Shown here: positions 7,775 through 17,688 of the stretch, piece by piece | How the letters are laid out: every line of letters begins with the position of its first letter | How positions within the stretch are numbered: position 1 is the stretch's first letter | DNA from: Pelolinea submarina | Lineage (GTDB): Bacteria; Chloroflexota; Anaerolineae; Anaerolineales; Anaerolineaceae | Assembly (NCBI RefSeq): GCF_003966975.1 | Contig: NZ_AP018437.1 | Coordinates: 1,116,001-1,180,000, forward strand | Length of the DNA stretch: 64,000 nucleotides | Reading direction: 5' to 3' | The notes under the pieces: model-generated | Databases searched by the model: none | What the model was told of the DNA's origin: nothing | What the model saw: the letters and a program-made list of their open reading frames with translations, nothing else | Made by a program: the position numbers and the translations under genes

Positions 7775-9469
7775 ATGACAACTGAATTTACTCACTTAGA
7801 CCTGGACCAGGAACTGGAACAGGCAGTCAATGACCTTGGGTACAGCACGCCCACTCAAGTTCAAGACCAGGTTATTCCGTTATTGCTGGAAGGCAAAGAC
7901 GTAATTGCCCAATCGGAAACCGGATCAGGTAAAACAGCGGCCTTCGCGCTGCCGATTTTACAGAATCTGGAAACCGGAATTTCCCCCCGCAATGTACAGG
8001 CACTTATTCTGGCACCTACCCGTGAACTCGCCATTCAGGTCGCAGATGCGATCAATAAATACGGCAGCCACCTCAATGTAGAGGTTATGGCGGTCTATGG
8101 CGGGCAGCGCTACGATACTTCCAAGCGGCGCATCCGCAATGGCATCGATGTAATTGTCGGTACTCCCGGTCGCTTGCAGGATTTAATGCGTCAGGGACTC
8201 TTAGACCTGAGCAGTGTCCGTACGGTCGTGTTGGATGAGGCCGACGAGATGCTCAGCATGGGTTTTATTGAAGATATTGAAAATATCCTCAGCCAAACCC
8301 CGGATGAGCGCCAAACTGCGTTATTCTCGGCTACCATGCCGAAAAGCATCCGCGTTTTAGCGGATAAATACATGCATGATCCCCAGACGGTTATGGTTTT
8401 ACAGAAACAGATGACCGTGGCAACTACCGAACAGCGTTTTTACCTGGTCAATGAGAAAGACAAACTGGCCGCCCTGACGCGTATTTTTGAAGTCGATGAG
8501 ATTGGCGCAACGCTGGTATTCACCCGCACACGCGCAGGATCCGGCAAACTAGCCGCAGATCTGATCCAACGCGGATACGCGGCCGAAGCACTGAACGGCG
8601 ATTTGGCCCAGGAAGCCCGTATTCATGTGCTCAACCGCTTCCGCAGCGGTCAGGTAAAGGTATTAGTGGCTACGGACGTAGCCGCGCGCGGATTGGACAT
8701 TGAGGGCATCTCCCATGTAGTCAACTTCGATCTTCCCAATGATCCGGAAGCTTATGTGCACCGTATCGGGCGCACGGGCCGCGCCGGCAGGGAAGGTATC
8801 GCAATTTCGCTGGTTCCCCCTAGAGACCGATTTCAGCTCAATCGTATTGAGCGTTACACCAAGCAAAAGATCAGCCAGGCGCAACTGCCCGATGAGGCGC
8901 AGGTTTACGCCCATCGTGAAGACAAGTTGGTCCATAAACTGACAGTCTGGTTGGAACGCGATCGCAGCAAGCGCGAGCAGGAAATTGTGGAACAGATGAT
9001 GGCCGAAGGGCATGATCCGGTACGCATTGCTGCTGCAGCATTGAAGATGGCACGGGTGGAAGAAAACCAGCGCCCGGTTGAAAAGATTGGCGAAATCAAC
9101 ATGAGTGAGCGTTCGCAAGAGAGCCGCCGGGAACGGTCTTCCGGTCCGAAGGGCAAAGGCAAGAGTTCCCGCAAACCCGCAGAACGCCAACAGGGTTTTC
9201 GCGGCGGGCGCAGCACGATAACAACCGTGGAAGAAGGTATGGTTCGCCTCAGTATTGAGCGCGGCCGCCAGCACGGTATACGCCCCGGCGAAGTAGTTGG
9301 CACGATCGCTTCCTGCGCCAACATCCCCGGCAGCGCCATCGGCAAGATCATGATTCAGGATAACGAGACTATGCTGGATGTGCAGGAAGAGTACGTCTCA
9401 CGAGTACTTGGTCATACCGGCAGCTACAGCTTCCGCGATTATAAAAATGTGATGATCAAGCGAGCCTAA
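7775..9469 (+). CDS. DEAD-box ATP-dependent RNA helicase with DbpA RNA-binding domain
   Basis: A 564-residue helicase that unwinds RNA duplexes using ATP, in ribosome assembly, mRNA turnover or cold adaptation. Motifs in order: Q motif region STPTQVQ, motif I SETGSGKT, Ia PTRELAIQ, II VLDEADEML, III SAT, and VI HRIGRTGRAG. A basic linker rich in Arg, Ser and Lys follows (about 440-480), then a C-terminal domain of the DbpA RNA-binding type (about 490-562). The ATG at 7775 is preferred over a TTG one codon earlier because of its spacing from AGGAG. The gene is monocistronic, with a terminator just downstream. Confidence 0.95.
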   Translation: MTTEFTHLDLDQELEQAVNDLGYSTPTQVQDQVIPLLLEGKDVIAQSETGSGKTAAFALPILQNLETGISPRNVQALILAPTRELAIQVADAINKYGSHLNVEVMAVYGGQRYDTSKRRIRNGIDVIVGTPGRLQDLMRQGLLDLSSVRTVVLDEADEMLSMGFIEDIENILSQTPDERQTALFSATMPKSIRVLADKYMHDPQTVMVLQKQMTVATTEQRFYLVNEKDKLAALTRIFEVDEIGATLVFTRTRAGSGKLAADLIQRGYAAEALNGDLAQEARIHVLNRFRSGQVKVLVATDVAARGLDIEGISHVVNFDLPNDPEAYVHRIGRTGRAGREGIAISLVPPRDRFQLNRIERYTKQKISQAQLPDEAQVYAHREDKLVHKLTVWLERDRSKREQEIVEQMMAEGHDPVRIAAAALKMARVEENQRPVEKIGEINMSERSQESRRERSSGPKGKGKSSRKPAERQQGFRGGRSTITTVEEGMVRLSIERGRQHGIRPGEVVGTIASCANIPGSAIGKIMIQDNETMLDVQEEYVSRVLGHTGSYSFRDYKNVMIKRA

Positions 9470-9479
9470 AGAATTGTAA

Positions 9480-9505
9480 AAGCGCCCAATACCGGGCGCT
9501 TTTTT
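9480..9505 (+). terminator. Rho-independent terminator of the helicase gene
   Basis: An 8-bp GC-rich stem (9480-9487 with 9494-9501), loop AATACC, followed by a T-run ending at 9505. It lies 10 bases after the helicase stop codon. Confidence 0.92.
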
Positions 9506-9589
9506 GTTGGAAAATGTAGACCCCGACAGTTTCACTCTTCCCCCCAGGGAATGTTTCACGATAGGTTCAACGGGCGATTGATTCAGCCG

Positions 9590-10057
9590 TTATTGAGCCA
9601 AATCGCCCTGTTCCTCTCGGATCCGGGCAATTTGCTGCTGGCATTCAGCTGCCATCACACCAAAGCTGATGTCCAATTGAACGCGGCAGAATTTCACAAT
9701 ATCAGAGACCGTCAGGTAGGGTTCCATGTGGGGTTCGCTGGGGGCGCCGAAGATGTAATGGGTGATGCCGGCTTTGATGGCGGCTGACATGCACATCGAA
9801 CAGGATTCAGCATTGCTGGCCAGGTAAAAATGGCCAAATTCAGCCGGTGAATACTGCCTGGCTAACTTGCGGATCAGGTTGATTTCTGCGTGGGCGGTCG
9901 GGTCACAATCGCTGTTTTGGGTGTTATGCGCGGTGGCAATGATGTTGCCCTGCGCGTCGGCTATCACTGCACCAAAAGGGTAGTTGCCATCGTCAGCGGC
10001 GCGCTGCGCATCTTCCATGGCCAGAGCAACCAGTGTGTATTTTGTCTTTAGGTCCAT
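9590..10057 (-). CDS. Nucleoside/nucleobase deaminase (cytidine deaminase-like fold)
   Basis: A 155-residue zinc hydrolase of the CMP/dCMP deaminase superfamily, closest in appearance to guanine deaminase or TadA-like enzymes. Zinc ligands and the proton shuttle are visible as His56 and Glu58 in THAE-type context (TAHAEIN) and Cys86/Cys89 in SCSMC. The residue before the first cysteine is Ser rather than the usual Pro. It probably deaminates a purine or pyrimidine base in salvage. The gene is single, convergent with the helicase gene and divergent from the xylose operon; the 273-base gap to xylF holds the xylose promoter. Confidence 0.82.
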   Translation of the reverse strand: MDLKTKYTLVALAMEDAQRAADDGNYPFGAVIADAQGNIIATAHNTQNSDCDPTAHAEINLIRKLARQYSPAEFGHFYLASNAESCSMCMSAAIKAGITHYIFGAPSEPHMEPYLTVSDIVKFCRVQLDISFGVMAAECQQQIARIREEQGDLAQ

Positions 10058-10153
10058 TTCGATGTTCCTCTATCAGGTCAATACACCAAGAATAACATAA
10101 GAAAAGATATTTTTAGGGGGAGGATGACGGAAACCCGTCAATATTAAAAATTG

Positions 10154-10182
10154 TTGACAAGCCAATTTGAATTTGCTATGAT
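10154..10182 (+). promoter_or_regulatory. Sigma70-type promoter of the xylose operon
   Basis: A perfect -35 box TTGACA (10154-10159), a 17-base spacer and a -10 box TATGAT (10177-10182). Transcription would start near 10189, giving a leader of about 140 bases before the binding-protein gene. Short dyads around the -35 box are candidate sites for the ROK regulator encoded in the operon, but none is strong enough to call an operator. Confidence 0.8.
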
Positions 10183-10330
10183 ATGGTCAATTAGTATGGT
10201 GGCGCAACAAACAAAAGAGGGGATTGAAGCGCGTAAACAACATGCCGGCAAGATTCTGTATTTCAATGGAGGTGCCTATCGAATGATTCTCATTGTTTGT
10301 CAAAATATTTGAAATCCAAGGGAGAAAAAT

Positions 10331-11497
10331 ATGTTTCGCTCAAAAAGTATTAAATTAATTGGTTTGCTCGTTCTGGCTGTCATGGTTATTGGCGCTTGCA
10401 CGCCAGCAGCCGCAACTCCCGCTGAAGCGGAAGCGATGGAAGCGGAAGCAGAGGCACCCGCTGCGGAAGAAATGGCTCCCAGCGAAAAAACCATCATTGG
10501 CTTATCATTCTCTGATTTCGCAACGGAACGTTGGAAGAACGAGGAAGTCTTGATGCGCGGTTTGCTGGAAGACAAGGGATATGAAGTCCTGTCAGCAGAA
10601 GCCAACCACGACGTGAAGTTGCAGAATGATCAAATCGATAACATGGTCACCCAGGGGGCATCCGTGATCATCGTTATTGCCGAAGACGGCGATGCAGCGG
10701 CAACCGCTGTTGCCAGTGCGGCCAAAGCCGGCGCGAAGGTCATTGCGTATGACCGCCTGATCAAATCGCCCGACATCGCGGCTTACATCTCTTTCAATAA
10801 CGTAGCGGTAGGCTACAACCAGGCCGACGGCGTGATGAAAGCGTTGGATGTTGAGAATTGGGATGTAGCTGCCAATGGACCCGCCAGGGTCGTCAAGATG
10901 GGTGGTAGCCCAACCGATAACAACGCTATCCTGGTTCGCCAAGGGCAGGATGAAATTCTTGACCCGCTGGTGGAGGCCGGAAAGATTGAGATCGTAGCCG
11001 ACCAATGGGTGGATAACTGGGACGCTGCCAAAGCTGTAACCTTGATGGAAAATATCCTGGCTTCGATTGGCAATGATGTGGACGCTGTCGTGGCTTCAAA
11101 CGACGGCACCGCGCTGGGCGCGCTGCAGGCTCTCAAGGCGCAGGGATTGGCCGGTGTCGTTCCGATTTCCGGTCAGGATGCTACCGCTGACGGCTGCAAC
11201 AGTATTGTCAAAGGTGAACTATCCGTAACAGTATTCAAGGACATTCGCGAACTGAGCCCGCTGGCTGTTGAGCTGGCCGACCAATTAGCGAAGGGTGAAA
11301 CCCCCGACCTTGAAATGTACACCCTGGCAGAACTGACCCTCAACGATGCGTTGACTGGTGAAGTGCCCTGCAAATTCCTCCCCGTTGTCCAGGTAACCAA
11401 AGACAATGTTTATGACGTTGTTGTAAAGAGTGATTTCCAGGCTTATGACGAGGTTTATCGTGATATTCCGGATGCTGAGAAGCCTCCAAAACCGTAA
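10331..11497 (+). CDS. xylF: D-xylose ABC transporter substrate-binding lipoprotein
   Basis: A 388-residue binding protein with a lipoprotein signal: hydrophobic segment followed by the lipobox VIGAC with Cys23, then an Ala/Glu-rich linker to about residue 52. The mature part is a type I periplasmic binding protein of the XylF type, with an early sequence GLSFSDFATERW, a hinge-region AYDRLI and NDGTALGALQAL near the second lobe. It captures D-xylose outside the membrane. It is the first gene of an operon with ATPase, permease, xylA and xylB, which supports xylose as ligand. A GGGAG ribosome-binding site precedes the ATG, and a large stem-loop follows the stop. Confidence 0.9.
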   Translation: MFRSKSIKLIGLLVLAVMVIGACTPAAATPAEAEAMEAEAEAPAAEEMAPSEKTIIGLSFSDFATERWKNEEVLMRGLLEDKGYEVLSAEANHDVKLQNDQIDNMVTQGASVIIVIAEDGDAAATAVASAAKAGAKVIAYDRLIKSPDIAAYISFNNVAVGYNQADGVMKALDVENWDVAANGPARVVKMGGSPTDNNAILVRQGQDEILDPLVEAGKIEIVADQWVDNWDAAKAVTLMENILASIGNDVDAVVASNDGTALGALQALKAQGLAGVVPISGQDATADGCNSIVKGELSVTVFKDIRELSPLAVELADQLAKGETPDLEMYTLAELTLNDALTGEVPCKFLPVVQVTKDNVYDVVVKSDFQAYDEVYRDIPDAEKPPKP

Positions 11498-11520
11498 TCG
11501 CGAATAAATTACTATAACTG

Positions 11521-11566
11521 AAAAGGGGCTTCAAATGGTTCTGTCAGCTCCAGTGAAGCCCCTTTT
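11521..11566 (+). terminator. 13-bp stem-loop between xylF and xylG
   Basis: Arms 11521-11533 and 11554-11566 are perfectly complementary over 13 bp, beginning with AAAA and ending with TTTT, with a 20-base loop. It resembles a leaky intrinsic terminator and would give more binding-protein message than message for the downstream transporter and catabolic genes. Confidence 0.75.
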
Positions 11567-11585
11567 CATTCAAAGGATGAAAAAC

Positions 11586-13109
11586 ATGTTGAATGATATT
11601 ATCCTAGATATTCGTAATGTTACCAAAGAATTTCCCGGCGTGGTCGCTTTGGATGATGTTTCTTTCCAGATTAAACGTGGTGAAATTCACGGAATTTGCG
11701 GCGAGAACGGAGCGGGAAAATCCACATTAATGATGATCATGAAGGGGGTTTACCCTTGGGGGTCATATAGCGGCGATATTATTTATGAAGGAAAAGAACT
11801 CAAACTTGAGAATCGTTCCATCCGCCAGGCCAGTGATGAAGGTATTGCTATCGTTTATCAGGAACTAACCCTGGTACCGAATATGACCGTGGGGGAGAAT
11901 GTTTATTTAGGGAGAGAACCGCGGACCAGTACCGGCATTAACTGGAATGAATTGTTCGCAAATACACAGCAAATCCTGGACAAATACCACCTGGAAATCG
12001 ACGCCAATGAACTGGTGAAGAATTTGGGCGTTGGCAAAATGCAGATGACCGAGATCGCCAAAGCGCTTTCGGAGAATGCCAAGATATTGATCCTGGATGA
12101 ACCTACCAGTGCCTTGTCGGAAGAAGAGACCGAGCGCTTGATGGGAATTCTGCGCGTCCTGAAATCTCACGGAGTAACCTGTATTTATATCACTCATAAA
12201 TTATCCGAATTGTTCGAGATCGCCGACACCGTTACTGTTTTGCGTGACGGCCGCGTGATTACTTCGCAGCCAACCAAGCAATTGAATGAGGAAATGTTGA
12301 TCGGGCACATGGTTGGCAGAAAAATGAAAGAAAGGTTCCCGAAAAGCCGCCGTAAACCGGGAAAAGAGATTTTCGAGGTGCAGGACCTGCACGCCATCGA
12401 CCCAGGAGATTCTACCCAGAACGTTGTGAATGGTGTTTCTTTTAATTTACGGGAAGGAGAAATTCTGGGAATTGCCGGTTTAATGGGCTCTGGCCGTACC
12501 GAGCTGGTTTCAACCTTGTTTGGCGAATACGGGAAGATCCGCAGCGGGAAGGTGCTGCTGGATGGCAAGGAGATCGAGATATCCAGTGCCAATCGTTCCA
12601 TGAGGAATGGCATCAGCTTGGTTCCCGAAGACCGCAAGAAATTTGGCCTGGTTCTGATCCAATCCATCCAAAAGAATATTTCTCTGGCGAACCTGGATCA
12701 ATTCTCGAAATGGTACAAGATTGATTTCATGGCCGAAATTAAAGCTACCGACTCGATTGCTGAAAAATTGGCGATCAAAGCACCCAGTCTTTCGGTTTTG
12801 TGCGAAACACTATCGGGTGGAAACCAACAAAAGGTTGTCATCGCGAAATGGCTGCTTTCAGATCCCAGGATCCTGATTATGGATGACCCCACGCGTGGAA
12901 TCGACGTGGGCGCTAAATATGAGATCTATAAATTGATGAATGAACTGGCTGAGAAAGGGATCGCCATTATTATGATCTCCAGCGAAATGGAGGAAGTGAT
13001 CGGTATGAGCGACCGCATCATGGTGATGTGTGAAGGGAAATCAATGGCTACGCTTGAGCAAAACGAATTCAACCAGGAAAGAATCATGGCGTTAGCCACA
13101 GGTTGTTAG
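11586..13109 (+). CDS. xylG: D-xylose ABC transporter ATP-binding protein
   Basis: A 507-residue tandem ATPase. Domain one has Walker A GENGAGKST, signature region LGVGKMQMTEIAKAL and Walker B ILDEPTSAL. Domain two has the usual degenerate Walker A GLMGSGRTEL, an intact LSGGNQQKV signature, and a Walker B reading ILIMDDPTRGIDVG, where the catalytic Glu is replaced by Asp. The start at 11586 is chosen because AAAGGATG sits at good distance; ATGs at 11577 and an upstream frame extension into the stem-loop are less likely. The protein energises xylose import together with XylH. Confidence 0.92.
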   Translation: MLNDIILDIRNVTKEFPGVVALDDVSFQIKRGEIHGICGENGAGKSTLMMIMKGVYPWGSYSGDIIYEGKELKLENRSIRQASDEGIAIVYQELTLVPNMTVGENVYLGREPRTSTGINWNELFANTQQILDKYHLEIDANELVKNLGVGKMQMTEIAKALSENAKILILDEPTSALSEEETERLMGILRVLKSHGVTCIYITHKLSELFEIADTVTVLRDGRVITSQPTKQLNEEMLIGHMVGRKMKERFPKSRRKPGKEIFEVQDLHAIDPGDSTQNVVNGVSFNLREGEILGIAGLMGSGRTELVSTLFGEYGKIRSGKVLLDGKEIEISSANRSMRNGISLVPEDRKKFGLVLIQSIQKNISLANLDQFSKWYKIDFMAEIKATDSIAEKLAIKAPSLSVLCETLSGGNQQKVVIAKWLLSDPRILIMDDPTRGIDVGAKYEIYKLMNELAEKGIAIIMISSEMEEVIGMSDRIMVMCEGKSMATLEQNEFNQERIMALATGC

Positions 13110-13139
13110 CGTTCAGCTGATTATTGAGGAGGATTATTC

Positions 13140-14315
13140 ATGAGCAGCACAATGTCATATTTGAAACAGCAATTGAAGAAGAATTTTCAGACCTACGCCA
13201 TTATCCTGGCCATGGTTGTCATTTGGATTTTATTTTCCTTCCTGACCGAAGGGCGCTATATAGGGCCGCAGAACATCTCTAACCTCTTCCGCCAGATGGT
13301 CATTACCTCGTTCCTGGCGGTGGGCATGGTTTTGATCATGGTGACCGGAAACATCGATCTGTCGGTGGGGAAGCTGGCCGGTTTTGTTTCCGTGATCGTG
13401 GCCAGGTTCCAAGCGGACATCTGGTTTAATTACATCCCCAACCATGAGCTGCTGACCACCGCTTTCTCGGTGTTGATCGGTATTGGCGTAGGCACGGTTT
13501 TTGAGATCATCCAGGGCTACCTAACCGCTTATCTGAACATCCCAGCGTTTATCGTAACACTTGGCGGCAGCTGGGTGTTGAGCGGCGGGATCCTGATTAT
13601 CACGGAGGGGAAAACGATCCCGGCCAACCAACCGCTTTTCTCGGTGATCGCCCAGGGATATTTATCACCGACGGTTGGCTGGGTCGTTTCCGCGCTGATC
13701 ATCCTGTTCTCGATCTTTTCCATGCTGAAAAGCCGCCGAAATAAGATTAAGTATGGCTTTAAGCCGCTGCCGATGGTGCTCGAGGTTATCCGTTTGGTGG
13801 CTTTATCGGTTCTGATTGCGATCTACGTTGCCATTGTGAATCGCTACAACGGCGTCCAAATTCCCGTGATGCTGCTGGCGGTTACAGCGGTGGTGATGTC
13901 GTATGTATCGACGAATACTCCGGTGGGCCGTTATGCGTACGCAATTGGCGGCAATCGCGAGGCCGCACGCTTATCCGGCGTGAATATCAACAAGAACGTT
14001 TTTAAAATATTTGTACTAATGGGTTTAATGTGCGGTATTTCCGGCGTAGTGCTGGCTTCTTATGTCGGATACGGTACGATTGCGGCCGGGCAGGGGTATG
14101 AACTGGACGCAATTGCCAGCACCGTATTGGGGGGTACGTCTACTTTGGGTGGTGTAGGGACGATCTTCGGGGCCATTATTGGTTCGTTGATTATGGCCAG
14201 CCTGACCAGCGGTTTACAGATGATGAATGTGCCGGCTGCCTGGCAGTATGTCCTCAAGGGTATTGTCCTCGTGGTGGCAGTTTATGCAGACGTATACTTA
14301 AAGAAAAATCGATAA
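13140..14315 (+). CDS. xylH: D-xylose ABC transporter permease
   Basis: A 391-residue membrane protein, close to the usual XylH length and longer than the other CUT2 permeases here because of an extra segment near residues 190-240 (the KSRRNKIKYGFKPLP region), a known feature of XylH. The family motif appears as GNIDLSVGKLAG, and the coupling region contains VLGGTSTLGGVGT. It forms the membrane pore for xylose and follows xylG by 30 bp with a GAGGAGG ribosome-binding site. Confidence 0.93.
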   Translation: MSSTMSYLKQQLKKNFQTYAIILAMVVIWILFSFLTEGRYIGPQNISNLFRQMVITSFLAVGMVLIMVTGNIDLSVGKLAGFVSVIVARFQADIWFNYIPNHELLTTAFSVLIGIGVGTVFEIIQGYLTAYLNIPAFIVTLGGSWVLSGGILIITEGKTIPANQPLFSVIAQGYLSPTVGWVVSALIILFSIFSMLKSRRNKIKYGFKPLPMVLEVIRLVALSVLIAIYVAIVNRYNGVQIPVMLLAVTAVVMSYVSTNTPVGRYAYAIGGNREAARLSGVNINKNVFKIFVLMGLMCGISGVVLASYVGYGTIAAGQGYELDAIASTVLGGTSTLGGVGTIFGAIIGSLIMASLTSGLQMMNVPAAWQYVLKGIVLVVAVYADVYLKKNR

Positions 14316-14336
14316 TTAAGGGATAGAAAAAGCGCA

Positions 14337-15542
14337 ATGAGAAACACTGCAGACCAGAAACTTGTTCGGAAGTTGAACAATAACATCATCGTAGAGATCC
14401 TTCGAAATGAGGCGCCTGTGTCGCGGGCAAACTTATCTGCCATTACCGGATTAAATCGCTCAACTGTTTCATCCATTATCGATGAATTAATCGATGGCGG
14501 TTGGGTTCGGGAGATAGCCCTGCAGACGGATAAAATCGGACGCCCAGGAATGTTGCTGGAAATCAATCCCGATGGGGGATTTGTTGTTGGGATTGAGATT
14601 GGAGTGGATTTCCTCTTATGTCTTGCCACTGATTTTTCAACCGAGGTGATTTGGAGAAAGAGCATCAAGATTGATCCGGAAGAAGGACAGGTTGCTATTC
14701 TGCAAAAAGCCTTTGACCTGGTTGAAGAAGCGATTGTGTTTGGGAAAAAGAAATGTGGAAGGGGATTGGGAATCGGAATCGCGATTCCCGGTTTAGTGGA
14801 TGTTCATGATGGGGTATTAAAACTGGCTCCCAACCTCAAGTGGGAAAATGTACCGCTGAGGTTGATTTGGAACCAGCAATTTCATTATCCGGTCTATGTT
14901 GAAAACGACGGTAATGCGGCGGCTTTAGGGGAGTACTATTTCGGCGCTGCGCGCGGAATTAAAGATTTAATCTATATCGCAGCCGGTTACGGCCTGGGCT
15001 CCGGCATCATGGTGGACGGCAAAGTGTTGCGCGGGAATAAGGGGTATGCATCGGAAGTGGGGCATATGACCTATGACCCCAATGGAAAACTGTGCAGCTG
15101 CGGCAAGCGCGGCTGCTATGAGACTATGATCGGACCACGGGCAGTTATTGAAAACGTCCAAAAGTTAATTAAGGAGAAAGGCCCGGATAAGACGATCATA
15201 AAGATTTCAGAGGGGAATGGGAACGCAATCAATTATGACGCCGTTGTGAATGCGGCACTGGAGAACGATCCCATTGCCATCGACGCGTTGAATGATGTCG
15301 GCTGCAAACTGGGATTGGTCGTTTCGCATCTGGTCAATATCTTTGGCCCCCGGATGGTTATTCTGGGAGGCGCTTTGAACTATGCCAAGGATTTCATTGA
15401 GCCTGTTGTTGAACGAGTGGTAAAACAAAACGCTCTCTCACTTTGCCAGGAAGATCTGGTGATTACCAATTCATTCCTTGGGCAGGAATCAAGCGTTTTG
15501 GGAGCGATTGGTCTAGTCCTTGAAAATTTATGGCAGATCTAG
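14337..15542 (+). CDS. xylR: ROK family transcriptional regulator, probably the xylose regulator
   Basis: A 401-residue ROK protein: an N-terminal winged helix-turn-helix (about residues 10-70, with NRSTVSSIIDELI as recognition region) and a sugar-kinase-like domain with a phosphate-binding loop GLGSGIMVDG. The ROK zinc motif is present as CSCGKRGCYE near residues 252-262. ROK repressors of the XylR type bind DNA without xylose and release it when xylose is bound. Its place between xylH and xylA indicates autoregulation of the operon. An effector other than xylose cannot be excluded from sequence alone. Confidence 0.88.
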   Translation: MRNTADQKLVRKLNNNIIVEILRNEAPVSRANLSAITGLNRSTVSSIIDELIDGGWVREIALQTDKIGRPGMLLEINPDGGFVVGIEIGVDFLLCLATDFSTEVIWRKSIKIDPEEGQVAILQKAFDLVEEAIVFGKKKCGRGLGIGIAIPGLVDVHDGVLKLAPNLKWENVPLRLIWNQQFHYPVYVENDGNAAALGEYYFGAARGIKDLIYIAAGYGLGSGIMVDGKVLRGNKGYASEVGHMTYDPNGKLCSCGKRGCYETMIGPRAVIENVQKLIKEKGPDKTIIKISEGNGNAINYDAVVNAALENDPIAIDALNDVGCKLGLVVSHLVNIFGPRMVILGGALNYAKDFIEPVVERVVKQNALSLCQEDLVITNSFLGQESSVLGAIGLVLENLWQI

Positions 15543-15583
15543 CGACTGCCAGATAAAACAACAAAGAAAAGGAGAAATAAACA

Positions 15584-16753
15584 ATGAACAATAATTATCA
15601 ACCTCGACCCGAAGATCGTTTCACCTTCGGTTTATGGACTGTGGGAAACACAGGCAATGATCCTTTTGGCGACGACGTACGCGAGTCGAAATCGCCGGCA
15701 GATTTGGTCTATTTATTGGCCGACGTGGGGGCTTACGGCGTTAATTTTCACGATAACGACTTGATCCCCTTTGGAGCGACAGCCGCTGAAGGTGAGGAAA
15801 TCAAAAAAGCATTCAAGAAAGCGCTGGCCGACACAGGTCTGGCAGTGCCCATGGTGACCACCAACCTGTTCTATAACCCGATTTTCCGCGACGGCGCTTT
15901 CACTTCGAACAACGCCGCGGTGCGCAAATTCACCCTGCAAAAAGTGATGAAAGCCATCGACCTGGGGGCGGAGATGGGCGCGAAGGTGTTTGTGTTCTGG
16001 GGCGGGCGCGAGGGCGTGGAGGTGGAAGCTTCCAAGAATCCCATCACGGCCATCCAGCGCAACCGCGAAGCCATGAACTTCCTGTGCGAATACGTCAAGG
16101 ACCAGGGTTATGACCTGAAATTTGCCCTGGAAGCCAAACCGAATGAACCGCGCGGCGATATTTATTTTGCCACCACCGGCCACATGCTGGCTTTCATTGA
16201 AACGCTGGACCACCCTGAGATGGTGGGCGTCAATCCCGAATTTGCGCATGAGTCCATGGCAGGGTTGAGCTTCGTACATGGCGTGGCGCAGGCACTGGAC
16301 GTGGGTAAGTTGTTCCATATTGACTTGAACGACCAGGCTTTTGGCCGCTACGACCAGGACTTCCGTTTTGGCGCGGTCAACCTGAAAACCGCTTTCTTCC
16401 TGGTTAAACTGCTGGAAGATAACGGCTATAAAGGCAGCCGACACTTTGACGCGCATGCCTACCGCACGGAGGATTACGAAGGCGTGAAAGATTTCGCGCG
16501 TGGCTGCATGCGCACTTATCTGATATTAAAAGAAAAGGCGGTTCGTTTCAACGCCGACGCGGAAATCCAGGGTCTGCTGGCGGAACTGGGCAAGGATGAC
16601 CCGGCATTGGCTGCTTTCGGCGGAAAATACACCCCCGAGAAAATGAAAGCCTTGAAGGATTATTCCTTTGACACCCAGGCACTCGCCAAAGTCAGTTACG
16701 GCTACGAAAAACTGGACCAATTGACCAATGAAATCCTGCTGGGCGTCCGCTAG
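15584..16753 (+). CDS. xylA: Xylose isomerase (short class I type)
   Basis: A 389-residue enzyme that converts D-xylose to D-xylulose. Length and N-terminus match the short class I enzymes of Actinobacteria. The catalytic His-Asp pair is visible in NFHDND (His56, Asp59). Metal and substrate residues appear in [27 protein letters not shown] and [21 protein letters not shown] ribosome-binding site precedes the ATG. It acts in the cytoplasm between XylFGH import and XylB. Confidence 0.96.
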   Translation: MNNNYQPRPEDRFTFGLWTVGNTGNDPFGDDVRESKSPADLVYLLADVGAYGVNFHDNDLIPFGATAAEGEEIKKAFKKALADTGLAVPMVTTNLFYNPIFRDGAFTSNNAAVRKFTLQKVMKAIDLGAEMGAKVFVFWGGREGVEVEASKNPITAIQRNREAMNFLCEYVKDQGYDLKFALEAKPNEPRGDIYFATTGHMLAFIETLDHPEMVGVNPEFAHESMAGLSFVHGVAQALDVGKLFHIDLNDQAFGRYDQDFRFGAVNLKTAFFLVKLLEDNGYKGSRHFDAHAYRTEDYEGVKDFARGCMRTYLILKEKAVRFNADAEIQGLLAELGKDDPALAAFGGKYTPEKMKALKDYSFDTQALAKVSYGYEKLDQLTNEILLGVR

Positions 16754-16770
16754 ATTGTGGGGAAAATCGG

Positions 16771-17688
16771 ATGAATGAAAAAAAATTCCTGGGTGTTGAT
16801 TGCCTCGAAGCAGCTTTTGGGAATCTCACCTTACTCTTTACATTGTCGGTTGGACCCAGGATCATATCCTTACGGTACGGTAAATCGGATAATCTGTTTG
16901 CGGAAATGCCGGAGGCAAGCCTGGATTATCTCAATGGGGAAAAATTCCATTTGTACGGCGGGCACCGCTTGTGGGTGGCTCCGGAAGACCCGGCCTTCAC
17001 TTATATTCCTGATGATTGGCCGATCAACGTCAAGACGCAATCCAGCACCGTTGAATTAATCCAGGAGGTTGACCGCAAAACCGGTCTGCGCAAGATCATC
17101 CGCGTTCAGGACAGCGGCAACAAGAATGCCATTATCGTTGATCATCTGGTATGCAATGAGGGCAGCGTTGAAAAGAAAATTGCCCCATGGGCTATCTCGC
17201 AAATGAAAAGCGGGGGAACCGGCATCCTGCCGCTGCGCGCGACGCAGGGTAACAGCCCATTCCTGCCGGATCGCTCCCTGGTTCTTTGGCCGTATACGGA
17301 TATTTACGACAAACGCATTCATGTTCATAAGGATTATGTTTTCGTCAACACGCAGCCGAATAACGAGCACGCGGTAAAAGTCGGCACCAGTAATTTGCCG
17401 AATTGGGCGGCGTATTACAACGAACCCTACCTGTTCATAAAATATTCCGGCAAAGCGGACAGCGGCTGTGCGCTGGATTTGGGCGCCGAAGCGCAGTGCT
17501 ACTGTGACCACAGGTGCCTGGAATTGGAAACATTGGGTTTGTATCAGGTGGTCAAACCGGGTGAAACCGCAACGCATCGGGAAATCTGGCGGGTAGTGGA
17601 AAAACCTTTCCCACTGCTGACTCCTGAGGCTTTGCAGGATTTTATTAAAAATGATGAATTGGCAAATGTGTTTCAAGGAATGCTATAG
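16771..17688 (+). CDS. Galactose-mutarotase-like protein, probable sugar epimerase
   Basis: A 305-residue protein that appears to belong to the beta-sandwich aldose-1-epimerase superfamily, closest in character to DUF4380-type proteins. Supporting features are GPRIISLRYG near residue 30, GGHRLWVAPED near residue 67, and a region containing HREIWRVVE near the C-terminus. I do not see the classical catalytic pair of GalM with certainty. Its position between xylA and xylB, with its TAG directly abutting the xylB ATG, suggests it interconverts xylose anomers or acts on another xylan-derived sugar. Confidence 0.65.
   Translation: MNEKKFLGVDCLEAAFGNLTLLFTLSVGPRIISLRYGKSDNLFAEMPEASLDYLNGEKFHLYGGHRLWVAPEDPAFTYIPDDWPINVKTQSSTVELIQEVDRKTGLRKIIRVQDSGNKNAIIVDHLVCNEGSVEKKIAPWAISQMKSGGTGILPLRATQGNSPFLPDRSLVLWPYTDIYDKRIHVHKDYVFVNTQPNNEHAVKVGTSNLPNWAAYYNEPYLFIKYSGKADSGCALDLGAEAQCYCDHRCLELETLGLYQVVKPGETATHREIWRVVEKPFPLLTPEALQDFIKNDELANVFQGML

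Noticed and set aside
10283..10312. A nine-residue open frame with GGAGGTG upstream in the xylF leader
   Set aside because: Too short to judge, no regulatory codon pattern and no terminator in the leader that it could control.
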